From assembly GCA_031376285.1 (NCBI GenBank), contig JANMDN010000045.1:1-64000 (forward strand): a stretch of DNA of 64,000 bases. Reading direction: 5' to 3'. Of this stretch, positions 25,332-33,794 are shown piece after piece. This stretch comes from JANMDN01 sp031376285. Its GTDB lineage: Bacteria > Actinomycetota > Thermoleophilia > Miltoncostaeales > Miltoncostaeaceae. The notes below the pieces were generated by a model. That model was not told the DNA's origin, ran no database searches, and saw nothing but the letters and a program-made list of their open reading frames with translations. The position numbers and the translations under genes are program-made. Numbering within the stretch: position 1 is the first letter of the stretch; every line of letters starts with the position of its first letter.

Positions 25332-26548
25332 GTTTCCCGCCGATCGCCCGTACCGACTGGCTTCGGGCGCCGGAGGGTCTCACGCTCCTGCGTGGCGGCT
25401 CCGTCACGACGCCTGATGGCTTCCGAGCCGGCGCTACCGCGTGCGGGCTCAAGGAGTCCGGCTTGCTCGATGTCGGGATCCTCGTAAGCGATCGGTCGGC
25501 CTGCTCGGGCCTTGTCGACACCGCCAACGCGCTGCCGGCGGCACCGGTCCACCGCAATCGCACGCTCGAGCTCGGCGCGCTCCGTGCGGTCGTGGTGAAC
25601 GCCGGCAACGCCAACGCGGCGACGGGGGAGCAGGGCCTACGCGACGCGATCGAGATGGGCGAGCGCGCCGCCGCCGGGCTCAAGCTCGATCCTCGCCAGG
25701 TCGTGACGTCGTCGACCGGCGTCATCGGTCGTCTGTTCTCGATGGACACGCTCCGTACGGGCATCGACGGCGCCTTGGCGACCCTCCGAGCCGACGGTGG
25801 GTCAGATTTTGCCGCCGCGATTTGCACAACGGATCGCTTCCCGAAGTCCGGCGCGTTTTCGATCGAGATCTCCGGACGCCTCGTCCACTTCGGTGTCGCC
25901 TCGAAGGGCGCCGGGATGATCAACCCGAGCATGGCGACGATGCTCTGCTACGTCACGACCGACGCGTCGATTGCGGCCGACGACGTCCAGGCGGCAACCG
26001 CCGTCGCCGCGAGCAAGTCGTTCAACCGGATTAGCGTCGACGGTCAGATGAGCCCATCCGACACGCTCGTTGTCCTGGCAAATGGTGAGGGACCGCCGCT
26101 TGCGGGGAACGACCTGACGCGGTTTGCGGCGGCGCTCACGGCGGTCTGTCGCTGGTCGGCAATCCAGATGGTCAAGGACGGAGAGGGCGCCGAGCACGCG
26201 GTCCGCCTCGACGTTCGCGGTGCGGCCGATACGCCCGAGGCCGAGCGCGTTGCCCGTGCGATCGGTGGGTCGCCGCTTGTCAAGGCCGCGATCTTCGGCC
26301 GTGATCCCAACTGGGGTCGCATCGAGCAGGCCGTCGGCCAGGCACTCATCGGCGCGCCGGGCCAGGTTCACGAGCCGCTTCTTGCCTTTGACGGGCTCGC
26401 CGTTGACGCCGCGGGAATCGAACAGGTGCTCGCGCTTCCCGAATACGACCTGCGGGTCGACCTGAGTCGAGGCACCGGTGAGGCCGAGGTCTTTGTCAGC
26501 GACCTCACCCACGCCTACGTCAGCATCAACGCCGACTACACGACCTAA
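25328..26548 (+). CDS. argJ: Bifunctional ornithine acetyltransferase / N-acetylglutamate synthase
   Basis: 406 residues. Recycles the acetyl group from N-acetylornithine to glutamate. The precursor cleaves itself before the nucleophilic Thr in KGAGMINPSMATMLCYVTTDA, giving alpha and beta chains. VNAGNANAATGEQG and SSTGVIGR (oxyanion Thr-Thr-like region) precede it, and DPNWGRIEQAVGQA lies in the beta chain. ATGA overlap with argC. Five bases separate its stop from the convergent BI-1 gene. Confidence 0.95.
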   Translation: MSFPPIARTDWLRAPEGLTLLRGGSVTTPDGFRAGATACGLKESGLLDVGILVSDRSACSGLVDTANALPAAPVHRNRTLELGALRAVVVNAGNANAATGEQGLRDAIEMGERAAAGLKLDPRQVVTSSTGVIGRLFSMDTLRTGIDGALATLRADGGSDFAAAICTTDRFPKSGAFSIEISGRLVHFGVASKGAGMINPSMATMLCYVTTDASIAADDVQAATAVAASKSFNRISVDGQMSPSDTLVVLANGEGPPLAGNDLTRFAAALTAVCRWSAIQMVKDGEGAEHAVRLDVRGAADTPEAERVARAIGGSPLVKAAIFGRDPNWGRIEQAVGQALIGAPGQVHEPLLAFDGLAVDAAGIEQVLALPEYDLRVDLSRGTGEAEVFVSDLTHAYVSINADYTT

Positions 26549-26553
26549 CGCGG

Positions 26554-27240
26554 TCAGTCCCTCGAGAAGCCGATGATCTGCAGCAGGAACTGGAAGAGGT
26601 TGAAGATGTCCAGGAAGATGCCGCAAGCGATGAAGACGGCCTGGTTGGGATGAGCGCGGCGTAGCCGGTTGAAATCGTAGATCGTCCAGGCGGAGAAGAT
26701 CACCACGCCAAGGCCGGCCCAGATCATCTGCGCGCCGGCTGAGCGCACGAAGATCAGTGCGATCCCCGCGACGAAGAGCCCGATCGTCAGCCAAAAAAGC
26801 GTCTTGCCCCACGCGGAGAAGTCGCGACGCGTCGCGTAGCCGTACGCGCCGAGCGAGCCGACCAACAGTGCGGTCATGCCCGCGGCCTGGGCAATGAGCG
26901 TCCCACCGTCCTCGAGTCGCGCGTAGGACGCAAGGCCCGGCCCCGCGCCGAGGCCGAGGAACGCCCCCATCCCGAAGAGGAGCCCCATCGCGAGGGGCGT
27001 CGAGCCACGCGCAAACCCAATCCCGAAGCTCAGCCCGATGGCGATCACGAAGCAGACGATCGCCGCGACACCCGAGATATCGCGGCCGAGGTACGAGCCA
27101 AGGGCGGCCAGTCCAGCCGTGGCCGCCACGAGGAACATCGTGTGGGCGAACACGGCTTTCGCTTGATCTCGTTCCAACGCGACCGATCCGCGATCAAACG
27201 TCTGCCCGGAATCGCCGACACGTGGCTCAAGCGTGCTCAA
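26554..27240 (-). CDS. Bax inhibitor-1 / YccA family membrane protein
   Basis: About 228 residues. GGAGG lies seven bases before TTG 27240, which makes it a better start than the TTG two codons earlier. Seven hydrophobic segments (e.g. MFLVAATAGLAALGSYLG, AVFIACGIFLDIFNLFQFLLQIIG). The terminal DIFNLFQFLLQ block with its Asp is typical of BI-1 proteins, which in bacteria act as pH-sensitive calcium leak channels or protease regulators. Inner-membrane location. The exact role here is unknown. Confidence 0.85.
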   Translation of the reverse strand: MSTLEPRVGDSGQTFDRGSVALERDQAKAVFAHTMFLVAATAGLAALGSYLGRDISGVAAIVCFVIAIGLSFGIGFARGSTPLAMGLLFGMGAFLGLGAGPGLASYARLEDGGTLIAQAAGMTALLVGSLGAYGYATRRDFSAWGKTLFWLTIGLFVAGIALIFVRSAGAQMIWAGLGVVIFSAWTIYDFNRLRRAHPNQAVFIACGIFLDIFNLFQFLLQIIGFSRD

Positions 27241-27305
27241 TTGCAACCCTCCGTTCGTGACCTTGCTCCGTCATTATGGCGCGCCGCGGACGATCCCGCG
27301 GCCAT

Positions 27306-27995
27306 CTATGTCGGGCGACGCGGACACGAGAGCTCGGCGACTTGGCGGCCCGGACCACCGTAGAGACGGCGAGCAAGCGCGAGGTCCTCACCCTTGATCG
27401 CGACTCGACAGCGCCAGCGTGACGGACCGAACTGGTTCCCTCCACAGCGCCGGACAATCGGCGACATCAGTGCGCAGGCGTTTGCGCTGTGCAGAAGCCC
27501 GAGAACGTGACCGAACTCGTGCGCGGCGATCAGGACGGCGCCCTCGCGGCGAGAGAACGGCGAACCGGTTGGGAGCGGAGTCCGGAAGCGGACGAAGGCC
27601 CCGACCCCCTGCCCGACGGTGGCGAGCCCATCAGCCGGGATCGACCGGTCGATGGAGACGATAACTCGAGCCTTCGCACGGCTGTTCACCCGGCGGAACG
27701 TGATTCCCACGCGGGCGCGGTTCCATGATGCGGCGCCCTCGGCGACCGCTTGGCGCATGGCCTGGCCGGTCGCGTCGAAGTAGGTAATCGCAGGGCCAGG
27801 CCAGCGTCGCGGTCCGGCTTGCGCTCGCCCGTCCACGCTGCCAAGGCCGGTTTCGGTGTCGAGGGTCAGGTCTGCGATGACGGGGCCAGGCTGGGTCGCG
27901 GATCCTCGTTTTCCGGCCGCGGTCGAGCCAGTCGCGACGAGGGCAAACGCGACGACGGCCACTCGTATGCGAGCGCGGGCTGTGGCGTTTGGCAC
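27306..27995 (-). CDS. Secreted matrixin-like zinc metalloprotease
   Basis: 229 residues from GTG 27995, with GAGG six bases upstream; the longer open frame overlaps the next gene. A hydrophobic signal (IRVAVVAFALVATGSTAAG) starts the protein. The zinc site HEFGHVLGLLHS fits HExxHxxGxxH of metzincins, and ALMSP supplies the Met-turn. RWPGPAITYFDATG precedes it as the usual strand of matrixin-like proteases. No propeptide cysteine switch is evident. Cys residues near the end (CRVAIKGED, ELSCP) may form disulfides. Lies 26 bp downstream of another secreted gene, so the two may be co-transcribed. Confidence 0.82.
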   Translation of the reverse strand: MPNATARARIRVAVVAFALVATGSTAAGKRGSATQPGPVIADLTLDTETGLGSVDGRAQAGPRRWPGPAITYFDATGQAMRQAVAEGAASWNRARVGITFRRVNSRAKARVIVSIDRSIPADGLATVGQGVGAFVRFRTPLPTGSPFSRREGAVLIAAHEFGHVLGLLHSANACALMSPIVRRCGGNQFGPSRWRCRVAIKGEDLALARRLYGGPGRQVAELSCPRRPT

Positions 27996-28021
27996 TCGGA
28001 CCTCGTTCCTCGCTCGGAATC

Positions 28022-29434
28022 CTACTTCGGTAGCGACGCCCAGCGCCGCGTAACCGCGAGAGGGATTGTGACCTGCTCGCGCCCGTTCGGCCCGATCGTG
28101 ACGACACGGATACGGTAGTTCCCGGGTGCGAGGCCAGCGGGTAGAGGCACACTCAGTCTCGACACCGGGGCCGTGAACGTACGCACGACCGGGCCGACTC
28201 GCTTTCCGACGCGAATAACCTGGACGTTGCCGCGGCCGGTCCCTGGGAAGCTCACGATGATCGACCGCCCGCGTCCACGAACGGCGCGCAGAAGCGACGG
28301 TCGTCCCGCGATCACGCCCTGTGGCGGGACGATAAGTGCGACCGATGCGTCGTCGCGAAGGCCATCCCCCATGGCGACGACCCGCAACGTGTATCGACCC
28401 GGCCGCGTGTCTCGGGGAATCGCGACCCGGGCGGCCGCGACCGGCCCGTCGAGTTTGGCGATGACGCGGCCATTTGTCGCACCTGCGGGAATCACTTGGA
28501 CCACGGCTCGGCCAATTCGCGACAGGGTGACCGAGGCGGTGGCAACGTCGACAAGGGTGATCGCGAGGCCACCGCCGACCGGGACGGGTTCGTCTCCGCC
28601 GGCCGGAGGCGTCAGGGGGTTCGCCAGAAAGTCTCGATACCCCGCCAGCCAACCGATGGTCGCCTCACGGCTTCGAAGGCCGTAGGCGAAGGGACCGTTT
28701 GCGAGGAGCCGTCGGCCCGCTGCGGTGGCGCGCGCTCGCTCCCATATCTCCGCTTGGGACGAGTCGATGCTCGGTCCGAGCATGAGATGCAGTCGCTCAA
28801 CCTCTCCTGGTCCCCAGCGCGCGAGCCAGCGCGTGGTGTCGGCGGCGAGTTCAGCGCGACTGAAGGGTCGCAGGTCACCGTGGTAGGTCTCGAGGACGGT
28901 GCCCCCGGCCCTTCGCAGGGTCGTCAGGAGCGCCTCCCAACGTGGCGGTAGGGGCTGCCTGAGGTCGATCCGCCCGACTGCCCCGACCACGCCCGGGCCG
29001 ATGTAGACGATCACTCGCTCGGCCTGGGGTCCGAGCCGAACGAGGGCGGCACCCAGGTTTTGTAGCCTCGCTTCACTCCAAACGCCAGCGAGGATCTCGT
29101 CGATGGCGACGAGCCCACCGCGGTCGGTTGCGGTGATGGCCGCGCGAAGGATCGCGGCCATCTGTTGGGGGCTCGAGGCCGCGACCTCGTCGCCCTTCAC
29201 TTTCGCCATCCAACGCGTCGACGGAAGGCGCCGGTCGGCGGCGGTCGGCGCTTGAAGCCAGAGCTGGTCGCCGAGCCCGGCCACGGAGTCTCCCCCGTCA
29301 TGAAGGACGACCGCCTGGGCGATGGGTGCGTACACGGCGACGAGCCCGCTCGCGGGACCGGTCAGCGACACGGCTGGCTGCGCAATCGATGTCAGGAGCG
29401 TGCCTGAGACGATCATCTGGACCAAGCGCCCCAT
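28022..29434 (-). CDS. Secreted protein of unknown function with Ig-like C-terminal repeats
   Basis: About 470 residues from ATG 29434 (MGRLVQMIVSGTLLTSIAQPA, a plausible signal peptide); GTG 29476 is an alternative. A CATTAT box on the minus strand at 29479-29484 may be the promoter. The first 300 residues form a mixed alpha/beta domain (GGLVAIDEILAGVWSEA, VIVYIGPG, GTVLETYHGDLRPFS) that I do not recognise. The last 150 have two similar beta units ending PGRYTLRVVAMG and PGNYRIRVVTIG, like Ig-type modules. Probably cell-surface or exported. Confidence 0.65.
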   Translation of the reverse strand: MGRLVQMIVSGTLLTSIAQPAVSLTGPASGLVAVYAPIAQAVVLHDGGDSVAGLGDQLWLQAPTAADRRLPSTRWMAKVKGDEVAASSPQQMAAILRAAITATDRGGLVAIDEILAGVWSEARLQNLGAALVRLGPQAERVIVYIGPGVVGAVGRIDLRQPLPPRWEALLTTLRRAGGTVLETYHGDLRPFSRAELAADTTRWLARWGPGEVERLHLMLGPSIDSSQAEIWERARATAAGRRLLANGPFAYGLRSREATIGWLAGYRDFLANPLTPPAGGDEPVPVGGGLAITLVDVATASVTLSRIGRAVVQVIPAGATNGRVIAKLDGPVAAARVAIPRDTRPGRYTLRVVAMGDGLRDDASVALIVPPQGVIAGRPSLLRAVRGRGRSIIVSFPGTGRGNVQVIRVGKRVGPVVRTFTAPVSRLSVPLPAGLAPGNYRIRVVTIGPNGREQVTIPLAVTRRWASLPK

Positions 29435-29677
29435 CCCGACGACCGTAGCAGCGCCGGGCCGAGCAAGCGCCGGCACTCATAATGTCCTCACACGATGCTG
29501 CGAAAGCGGACCGCCTTGCGTCGCCTGCGCGCCCGCGTGGCCGAACCCGCCGCTGACGTCGGGCATCGTTGTGGCGCCGAGTAGCCAGCGGACCCGGCAT
29601 TCCAGCGCGACCGGAGGCCGTCGAGTACGTTCTCCTCGGTACCACTGGGTAACACCCGTCCGGAACGGAGCAGTCGC

Positions 29678-30628
29678 ATCAACATTTCAGCGAATCACGC
29701 AACTGGCTCCGTCGCGAGGCGTACGCGCCGCTCACTTCTGACGACGTCGGCGCTGCTCGTTCTCTCGGCGGCGATCGCAGCGACGAGCAGCGCCACCGAG
29801 CAGCGGCCGAGTGAGATCAACGAGGGGCAATCGGACATCTACACCGTGCGCGTCGACGGGACCGGGCTGCGACGGTTGACGCCCGGCCCCTCTCACCGAT
29901 ACGACAGTCCAGCCTGGTCCAAGAGCGGACGCTGGATCGCGTTCAGCGGCCCCCCATGCGAGGATTGTCCCGAAGCGATCTTCGTTGTCGACCTCTCCCG
30001 TGGAGGACGTGTGAAGCAGCTCCTCGGGACGGTTCCGGGTGCAGCGCGTCCGAGCTGGGCGCCGTCCGGTCGTTACCTCACGTTTGTCGGCGGGGAGAGC
30101 AACGCCGTGTTCACCATCGGTCGATCGGGCACCGGACAGCGGCAGCTCACAAGCGGCCTGATCGCCCACGACCAGTCGGCGTGGTCTCCGAACGGTCGCC
30201 AGATCCTCTACACCAGCCAGCAGCGCAACGGATTGTGGGACATCTCCGTTATGGGCATCGACGGGAGCCGGAAGAGAAACCTCACCGCGACACCGGTCTC
30301 AGAGGAGCAGCCCGCGTGGTCACACGACGCGGCCATGGTCGCGTTCGCCCGACAGACCAAGGGGAAATGGGCGATCTTCACAATGCCTGCCGGCGGCGGG
30401 CAGGCGCGACGTCTGACCCCACTTGGCGAAAATTCCCAGCAGCCCGCATGGTCGCCCGACGACCGTCAGATCGCCTACACGAAGGTCACCGCAACGGGCT
30501 CCACCATCATCATCATGGCGGCCGACGGTACCGCCAAACGCAACCTCCAGACCGGGACAGCCTCCGCCTCGGCGCCAAGCTGGTCGCCGGATGGCCGGCG
30601 AATCGCCTTCACGAAGTTGGGCGAGTAA
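29678..30628 (+). CDS. Exported TolB-like beta-propeller protein, start codon non-canonical
   Basis: The first conventional start is GTG 29846, giving 260 residues of WD40/TolB-like repeats (PAWSKSGRWIAFSG, SAWSPNGRQILYTS, PAWSPDDRQIAYTK, SWSPDGRRIAFTK). The same frame is open upstream and encodes a textbook signal peptide (ARRTRRSLLTTSALLVLSA, then AIAATSSA) running into the first repeat (SDIYTVRVDG). No ATG, GTG or TTG lies in that stretch. ATC 29678 has GGAG seven bases upstream and is chosen here, with ATT 29684 and CTG 29645 as alternatives. About five to six propeller blades are visible. Probably an extracytoplasmic binding or scaffold protein. Confidence 0.65.
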   Translation: MNISANHATGSVARRTRRSLLTTSALLVLSAAIAATSSATEQRPSEINEGQSDIYTVRVDGTGLRRLTPGPSHRYDSPAWSKSGRWIAFSGPPCEDCPEAIFVVDLSRGGRVKQLLGTVPGAARPSWAPSGRYLTFVGGESNAVFTIGRSGTGQRQLTSGLIAHDQSAWSPNGRQILYTSQQRNGLWDISVMGIDGSRKRNLTATPVSEEQPAWSHDAAMVAFARQTKGKWAIFTMPAGGGQARRLTPLGENSQQPAWSPDDRQIAYTKVTATGSTIIIMAADGTAKRNLQTGTASASAPSWSPDGRRIAFTKLGE

Positions 30629-30876
30629 CGGTCCGACGTGAGGGACATTCCGGCGGCTGCGTAACCACGCGTGCGAACCCGTTGGGGCGAGCGACTGCGC
30701 CGCGATCGGGCAATCGCCGTGGGCCCTCCCCATTCGCTGGTACGAAGGCCGGACGCAATCGGGTACGCGCTTGACCTTCGTTCAGTTGTCGACCCCCGAG
30801 GGTCGGGCTATGGTCGAAATTCGTAGCGGCGTGAGGTCGTTGAAGATCCTGTGAGTCGATCCAATAGGAGAAGACC

Positions 30877-32796
30877 GTGCCCTTGAGTATTCGACCCAGT
30901 AACCATCGACGATGGGTGCTCGAACGCCGCGGGGGGCATCTGAGACTTCTTGGCGCTGCCGTGTTCGCCGCCCTCCTCCTGTGGACCGTGTCTCCCGCCA
31001 GCGCGGCAGACCCGGTTGTTGCCGCCGCCGGGGACATTGCCTGTGAACCGACGCACCAGTACTTCAACGCGGGTGCGGGATCATCGACGTACTGCCATCA
31101 GCGGTACACATCGGACCTTTTTGCCACCCAAGGCGTGTCGGCGGTGCTGCCGATTGGCGACATTCAGTACTGGTGTAGCGGGGCCGCCGCGTTCAGCCAG
31201 TCCTACGACCCGACGTGGGGTCGATCGAAGCCGTTGACGTTCCCGGCGGCCGGAAACCACGAGTACTACACGTCCGGTGGGACCGGCTGCGACACGACCG
31301 GCCAAGGCTTGGGCTACTTCGGGTACTTTGGGTCCGCGGCGGGTGACCCGGCGAAGGGCTACTACTCGTATGACATCGGGGCGTGGCACATGATCGCCCT
31401 CAACACCAACTGCGCCAAGGTGGGAGGCTGCGGTCCCGGCTCTGCGCAGGATCTGTGGCTGAAGGCTGATCTGGCGGCGCACCCAACCTCGTGCACGCTC
31501 GCGTACTTCCACTACCCGCTGTTCTCGTCAAAGACCCCGCTCACCTCGGCCAGGACCCTCTGGGAGAGCCTCTACAGCGGCGGGGCCGATGTGGTCTTGA
31601 GCGCCCACGTGCACAACTACGAACGTTTCGCGCCGCAGACTCCCGCGGGAGTGGCCGACCCATTGACTGGGATCCGCGAGTTCGTCGTCGGCACGGGGGG
31701 GATGAGCCTCGAGGGATTCCCGACGACGATTGCGGCCAATAGCGAGGTTCGCTCGCGCAGTTTTGGCGTACTCAATCTCACGCTCCGCTCGATGGGCTAC
31801 GACTGGCAGTTCGCGCCGGATGGAAGAAACGGCAACACGTTCAGCGACACCGGCTCGGGTTTTTGCCACGCTCCTCCCGGCAACGCCGACACGACGCTTC
31901 CGACGGTTTCGGTGACCGCGCCAGCGAGCGGTGCGACCGTCACTGGTACGACGACGATCTCGGCGAATGCCACTGACGCCGGTGGGGTCAACCGCGTGGA
32001 GTTCCTTGTCGATGGCGTGACCGTCGGCACCGACACGAGCGCCCCGTACGCCATCTCGTGGAACTCCACGACCGTGGCCGACGGGTCGCGGACGATCAAC
32101 GCGCGGGCAGTCGACAACGCGGGTAACCAGGCCACGGCTTCTGTCAGCGTGACTGTCAACAACACGTCGCCCCCGCCGGCGCAGATCGCGCGGCGGGCCG
32201 AAGCAACCAGCTCGGGCACCTCAAGCGGAGCCAGCATCGCGATCCCATCTGGGATCGTCGCCGGCGACGGGATCGTCGTCATCGCGACGACGTCATCCTC
32301 GAGCACAACGTACCCGTCCAACCCAACCGGCTGGACGCGCATCGCAAACAGAGCGGGGGCGGACTTCAACTCGGCCGCCTGGTACCGCGTCGCGCTCGCG
32401 GGAGACGCGGGGACGACGGTGACCTTTCCGAGTAGCTCGGCGACCGACTACTGGACGGCAGGGCTCGTCGCGTACTCGAACACGAACGCACAGGCTCCCC
32501 TCGACCTGTTCGCGACAGCTGCTCCTGCCGGCCTGGTGCAGAGCGTGACGCCGGGGCCGATCTTGCCCAGCCAGCCGGCCGGGATGATCGTGTCGTTTGC
32601 CGTTGCGGATGTCTCGTCGGCGCGCACCTGGACCGAGGACGGCGGCACGGAGATCTTCGACGTCAGGCCGACGAACCTGTCGATCGTGGCGAACGAGCAA
32701 CTGCAGACCGCCCCCACGTCCATTTCACGCACGCTCACGATCTCGGGCACCACCCAGGAACTCGCGGGCTACATCATCGCGTTGAAGCCTGCGTAG
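30877..32796 (+). CDS. Secreted calcineurin-like metallophosphoesterase with Ig-like and C-terminal beta domains
   Basis: 639 residues. Signal peptide (LLGAAVFAALLLWTVSPASA), then a phosphoesterase domain with the dimetal ligands in order: AAGDIAC, LPIGDIQY, AAGNHEYY, YFHYPLFSS and SAHVHNYERF. This matches exported purple-acid-phosphatase-like enzymes. Residues about 345-430 form a bacterial Ig-like domain (VSVTAPASGATVTG, VEFLVDGVTVG). The last 200 residues are another beta domain. A phosphate-scavenging or surface hydrolase is likely, with the substrate unknown. A 248-bp gap upstream probably holds its promoter, and a strong hairpin follows. Confidence 0.85.
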   Translation: MPLSIRPSNHRRWVLERRGGHLRLLGAAVFAALLLWTVSPASAADPVVAAAGDIACEPTHQYFNAGAGSSTYCHQRYTSDLFATQGVSAVLPIGDIQYWCSGAAAFSQSYDPTWGRSKPLTFPAAGNHEYYTSGGTGCDTTGQGLGYFGYFGSAAGDPAKGYYSYDIGAWHMIALNTNCAKVGGCGPGSAQDLWLKADLAAHPTSCTLAYFHYPLFSSKTPLTSARTLWESLYSGGADVVLSAHVHNYERFAPQTPAGVADPLTGIREFVVGTGGMSLEGFPTTIAANSEVRSRSFGVLNLTLRSMGYDWQFAPDGRNGNTFSDTGSGFCHAPPGNADTTLPTVSVTAPASGATVTGTTTISANATDAGGVNRVEFLVDGVTVGTDTSAPYAISWNSTTVADGSRTINARAVDNAGNQATASVSVTVNNTSPPPAQIARRAEATSSGTSSGASIAIPSGIVAGDGIVVIATTSSSSTTYPSNPTGWTRIANRAGADFNSAAWYRVALAGDAGTTVTFPSSSATDYWTAGLVAYSNTNAQAPLDLFATAAPAGLVQSVTPGPILPSQPAGMIVSFAVADVSSARTWTEDGGTEIFDVRPTNLSIVANEQLQTAPTSISRTLTISGTTQELAGYIIALKPA

Positions 32797-32827
32797 GCCT
32801 CAGCGGGGCAATCGACATCGGTCGCTG

Positions 32828-32858
32828 CCCCCCGGCTCGGAGAGTCCGAGCCGGGGGG
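32828..32858. terminator. Perfect 14-bp hairpin between convergent genes
   Basis: CCCCCCGGCTCGGA (32828-32841), loop GAG, TCCGAGCCGGGGGG (32845-32858): an uninterrupted stem whose right arm ends two bases before the nadC stop codon (32860-32862). It has no T-run on the plus side. It probably ends transcription of the phosphoesterase gene and, from the other side, of nadBAC. Confidence 0.8.
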
Positions 32859-32859
32859 G

Positions 32860-33699
32860 CTAGCCGGCTCGCATGTCGAGCCCAAGGTCCAACACTGGCG
32901 CGGAGTGCGTCAGCGCTCCGACGCTGATCGCGTCGACGCCGCACGCCGCGGCCGCCGCCGCCCGCTCCAAGTCCATCCGTCCCGACGCCTCGAGTTTGGC
33001 GCGCCCGCGGTTGATTCGCACCGCATGCCGCATCGTGGCGATGTCCATGTTGTCGAGCAGTATCCAGTCGACCTCGCAGGCGAGGGCGCGCTCGACGCCC
33101 TGGAGATCGTCGGATTCGACCTGGACGATCACCCCGGGAAGACGCTTACGTGCCAGGCGAACAACGTTTGCGAGGCTCTCTCCGGCAAGCGCGAGGTGGT
33201 TGTCCTTGACGAGCACTCGGTCGAAGAGGCCCATGCGGTGGTTGGTGCCACCTCCCGCGAGGACAGCTCCCTTCTCGAGCTGACGCCAACCGGGCGTCGT
33301 CTTTCGGGTGTCGAGGACGAGTGCCGGGCGGCACGCGGCCACGTAGGCGGCCGTCATCGTCGCGATCCCGGAGAGGTGGCTCACGAAGTTCAGAAGGGTG
33401 CGCTCGGCGGCGAGGACGGTTCGCGCCGGGCCCGTGATCCGGACGACGGCTTGGCCGGCTCCGAGCGTCGCGCCGTCCTTGCAGAGCCACTCGGCCGCGA
33501 GCTCGGCTTGACGGACGACTTCCGCTCCCGCCTCCCGCCCCGCAAACACGCCAGGGGAGCGGGCGACGACCTCCGCGATCGCGAAGGTGTCCTCGGGGAT
33601 CATCAGCTGCGATGTGATGTCGCCACGCTTGCCGAGGTCTTCGGCGAGCGCGGCGGCGACGAGCGCTGGCAGGCGCATCGCTGCGGTTCCGTATTTCAC
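32860..33699 (-). CDS. nadC: Quinolinate phosphoribosyltransferase (decarboxylating)
   Basis: 279 residues from GTG 33699; ATG 33678 is an alternative. Makes nicotinate mononucleotide from quinolinate and PRPP. Marks: EDLGKRGDITSQ, ERTLLNFVSHLSGIAT, LDTRKTTPGWRQLEK, GGGTNHRMGLFDRVLVKDNH, VQVESDD, LLDNMD, LEASGRM. Complete. Third gene of nadB-nadA-nadC, 95 bp after nadA. Confidence 0.96.
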   Translation of the reverse strand: MKYGTAAMRLPALVAAALAEDLGKRGDITSQLMIPEDTFAIAEVVARSPGVFAGREAGAEVVRQAELAAEWLCKDGATLGAGQAVVRITGPARTVLAAERTLLNFVSHLSGIATMTAAYVAACRPALVLDTRKTTPGWRQLEKGAVLAGGGTNHRMGLFDRVLVKDNHLALAGESLANVVRLARKRLPGVIVQVESDDLQGVERALACEVDWILLDNMDIATMRHAVRINRGRAKLEASGRMDLERAAAAAACGVDAISVGALTHSAPVLDLGLDMRAG

Positions 33700-33794
33700 G
33701 GGCCGAGCATACGGATTCGCGGGCCGGCACCGTCGTCATTTGGCCTGGGCGAACGACCTTCCTCGACGTCGTCGCGGCCGGCACCTGCGTTTGC

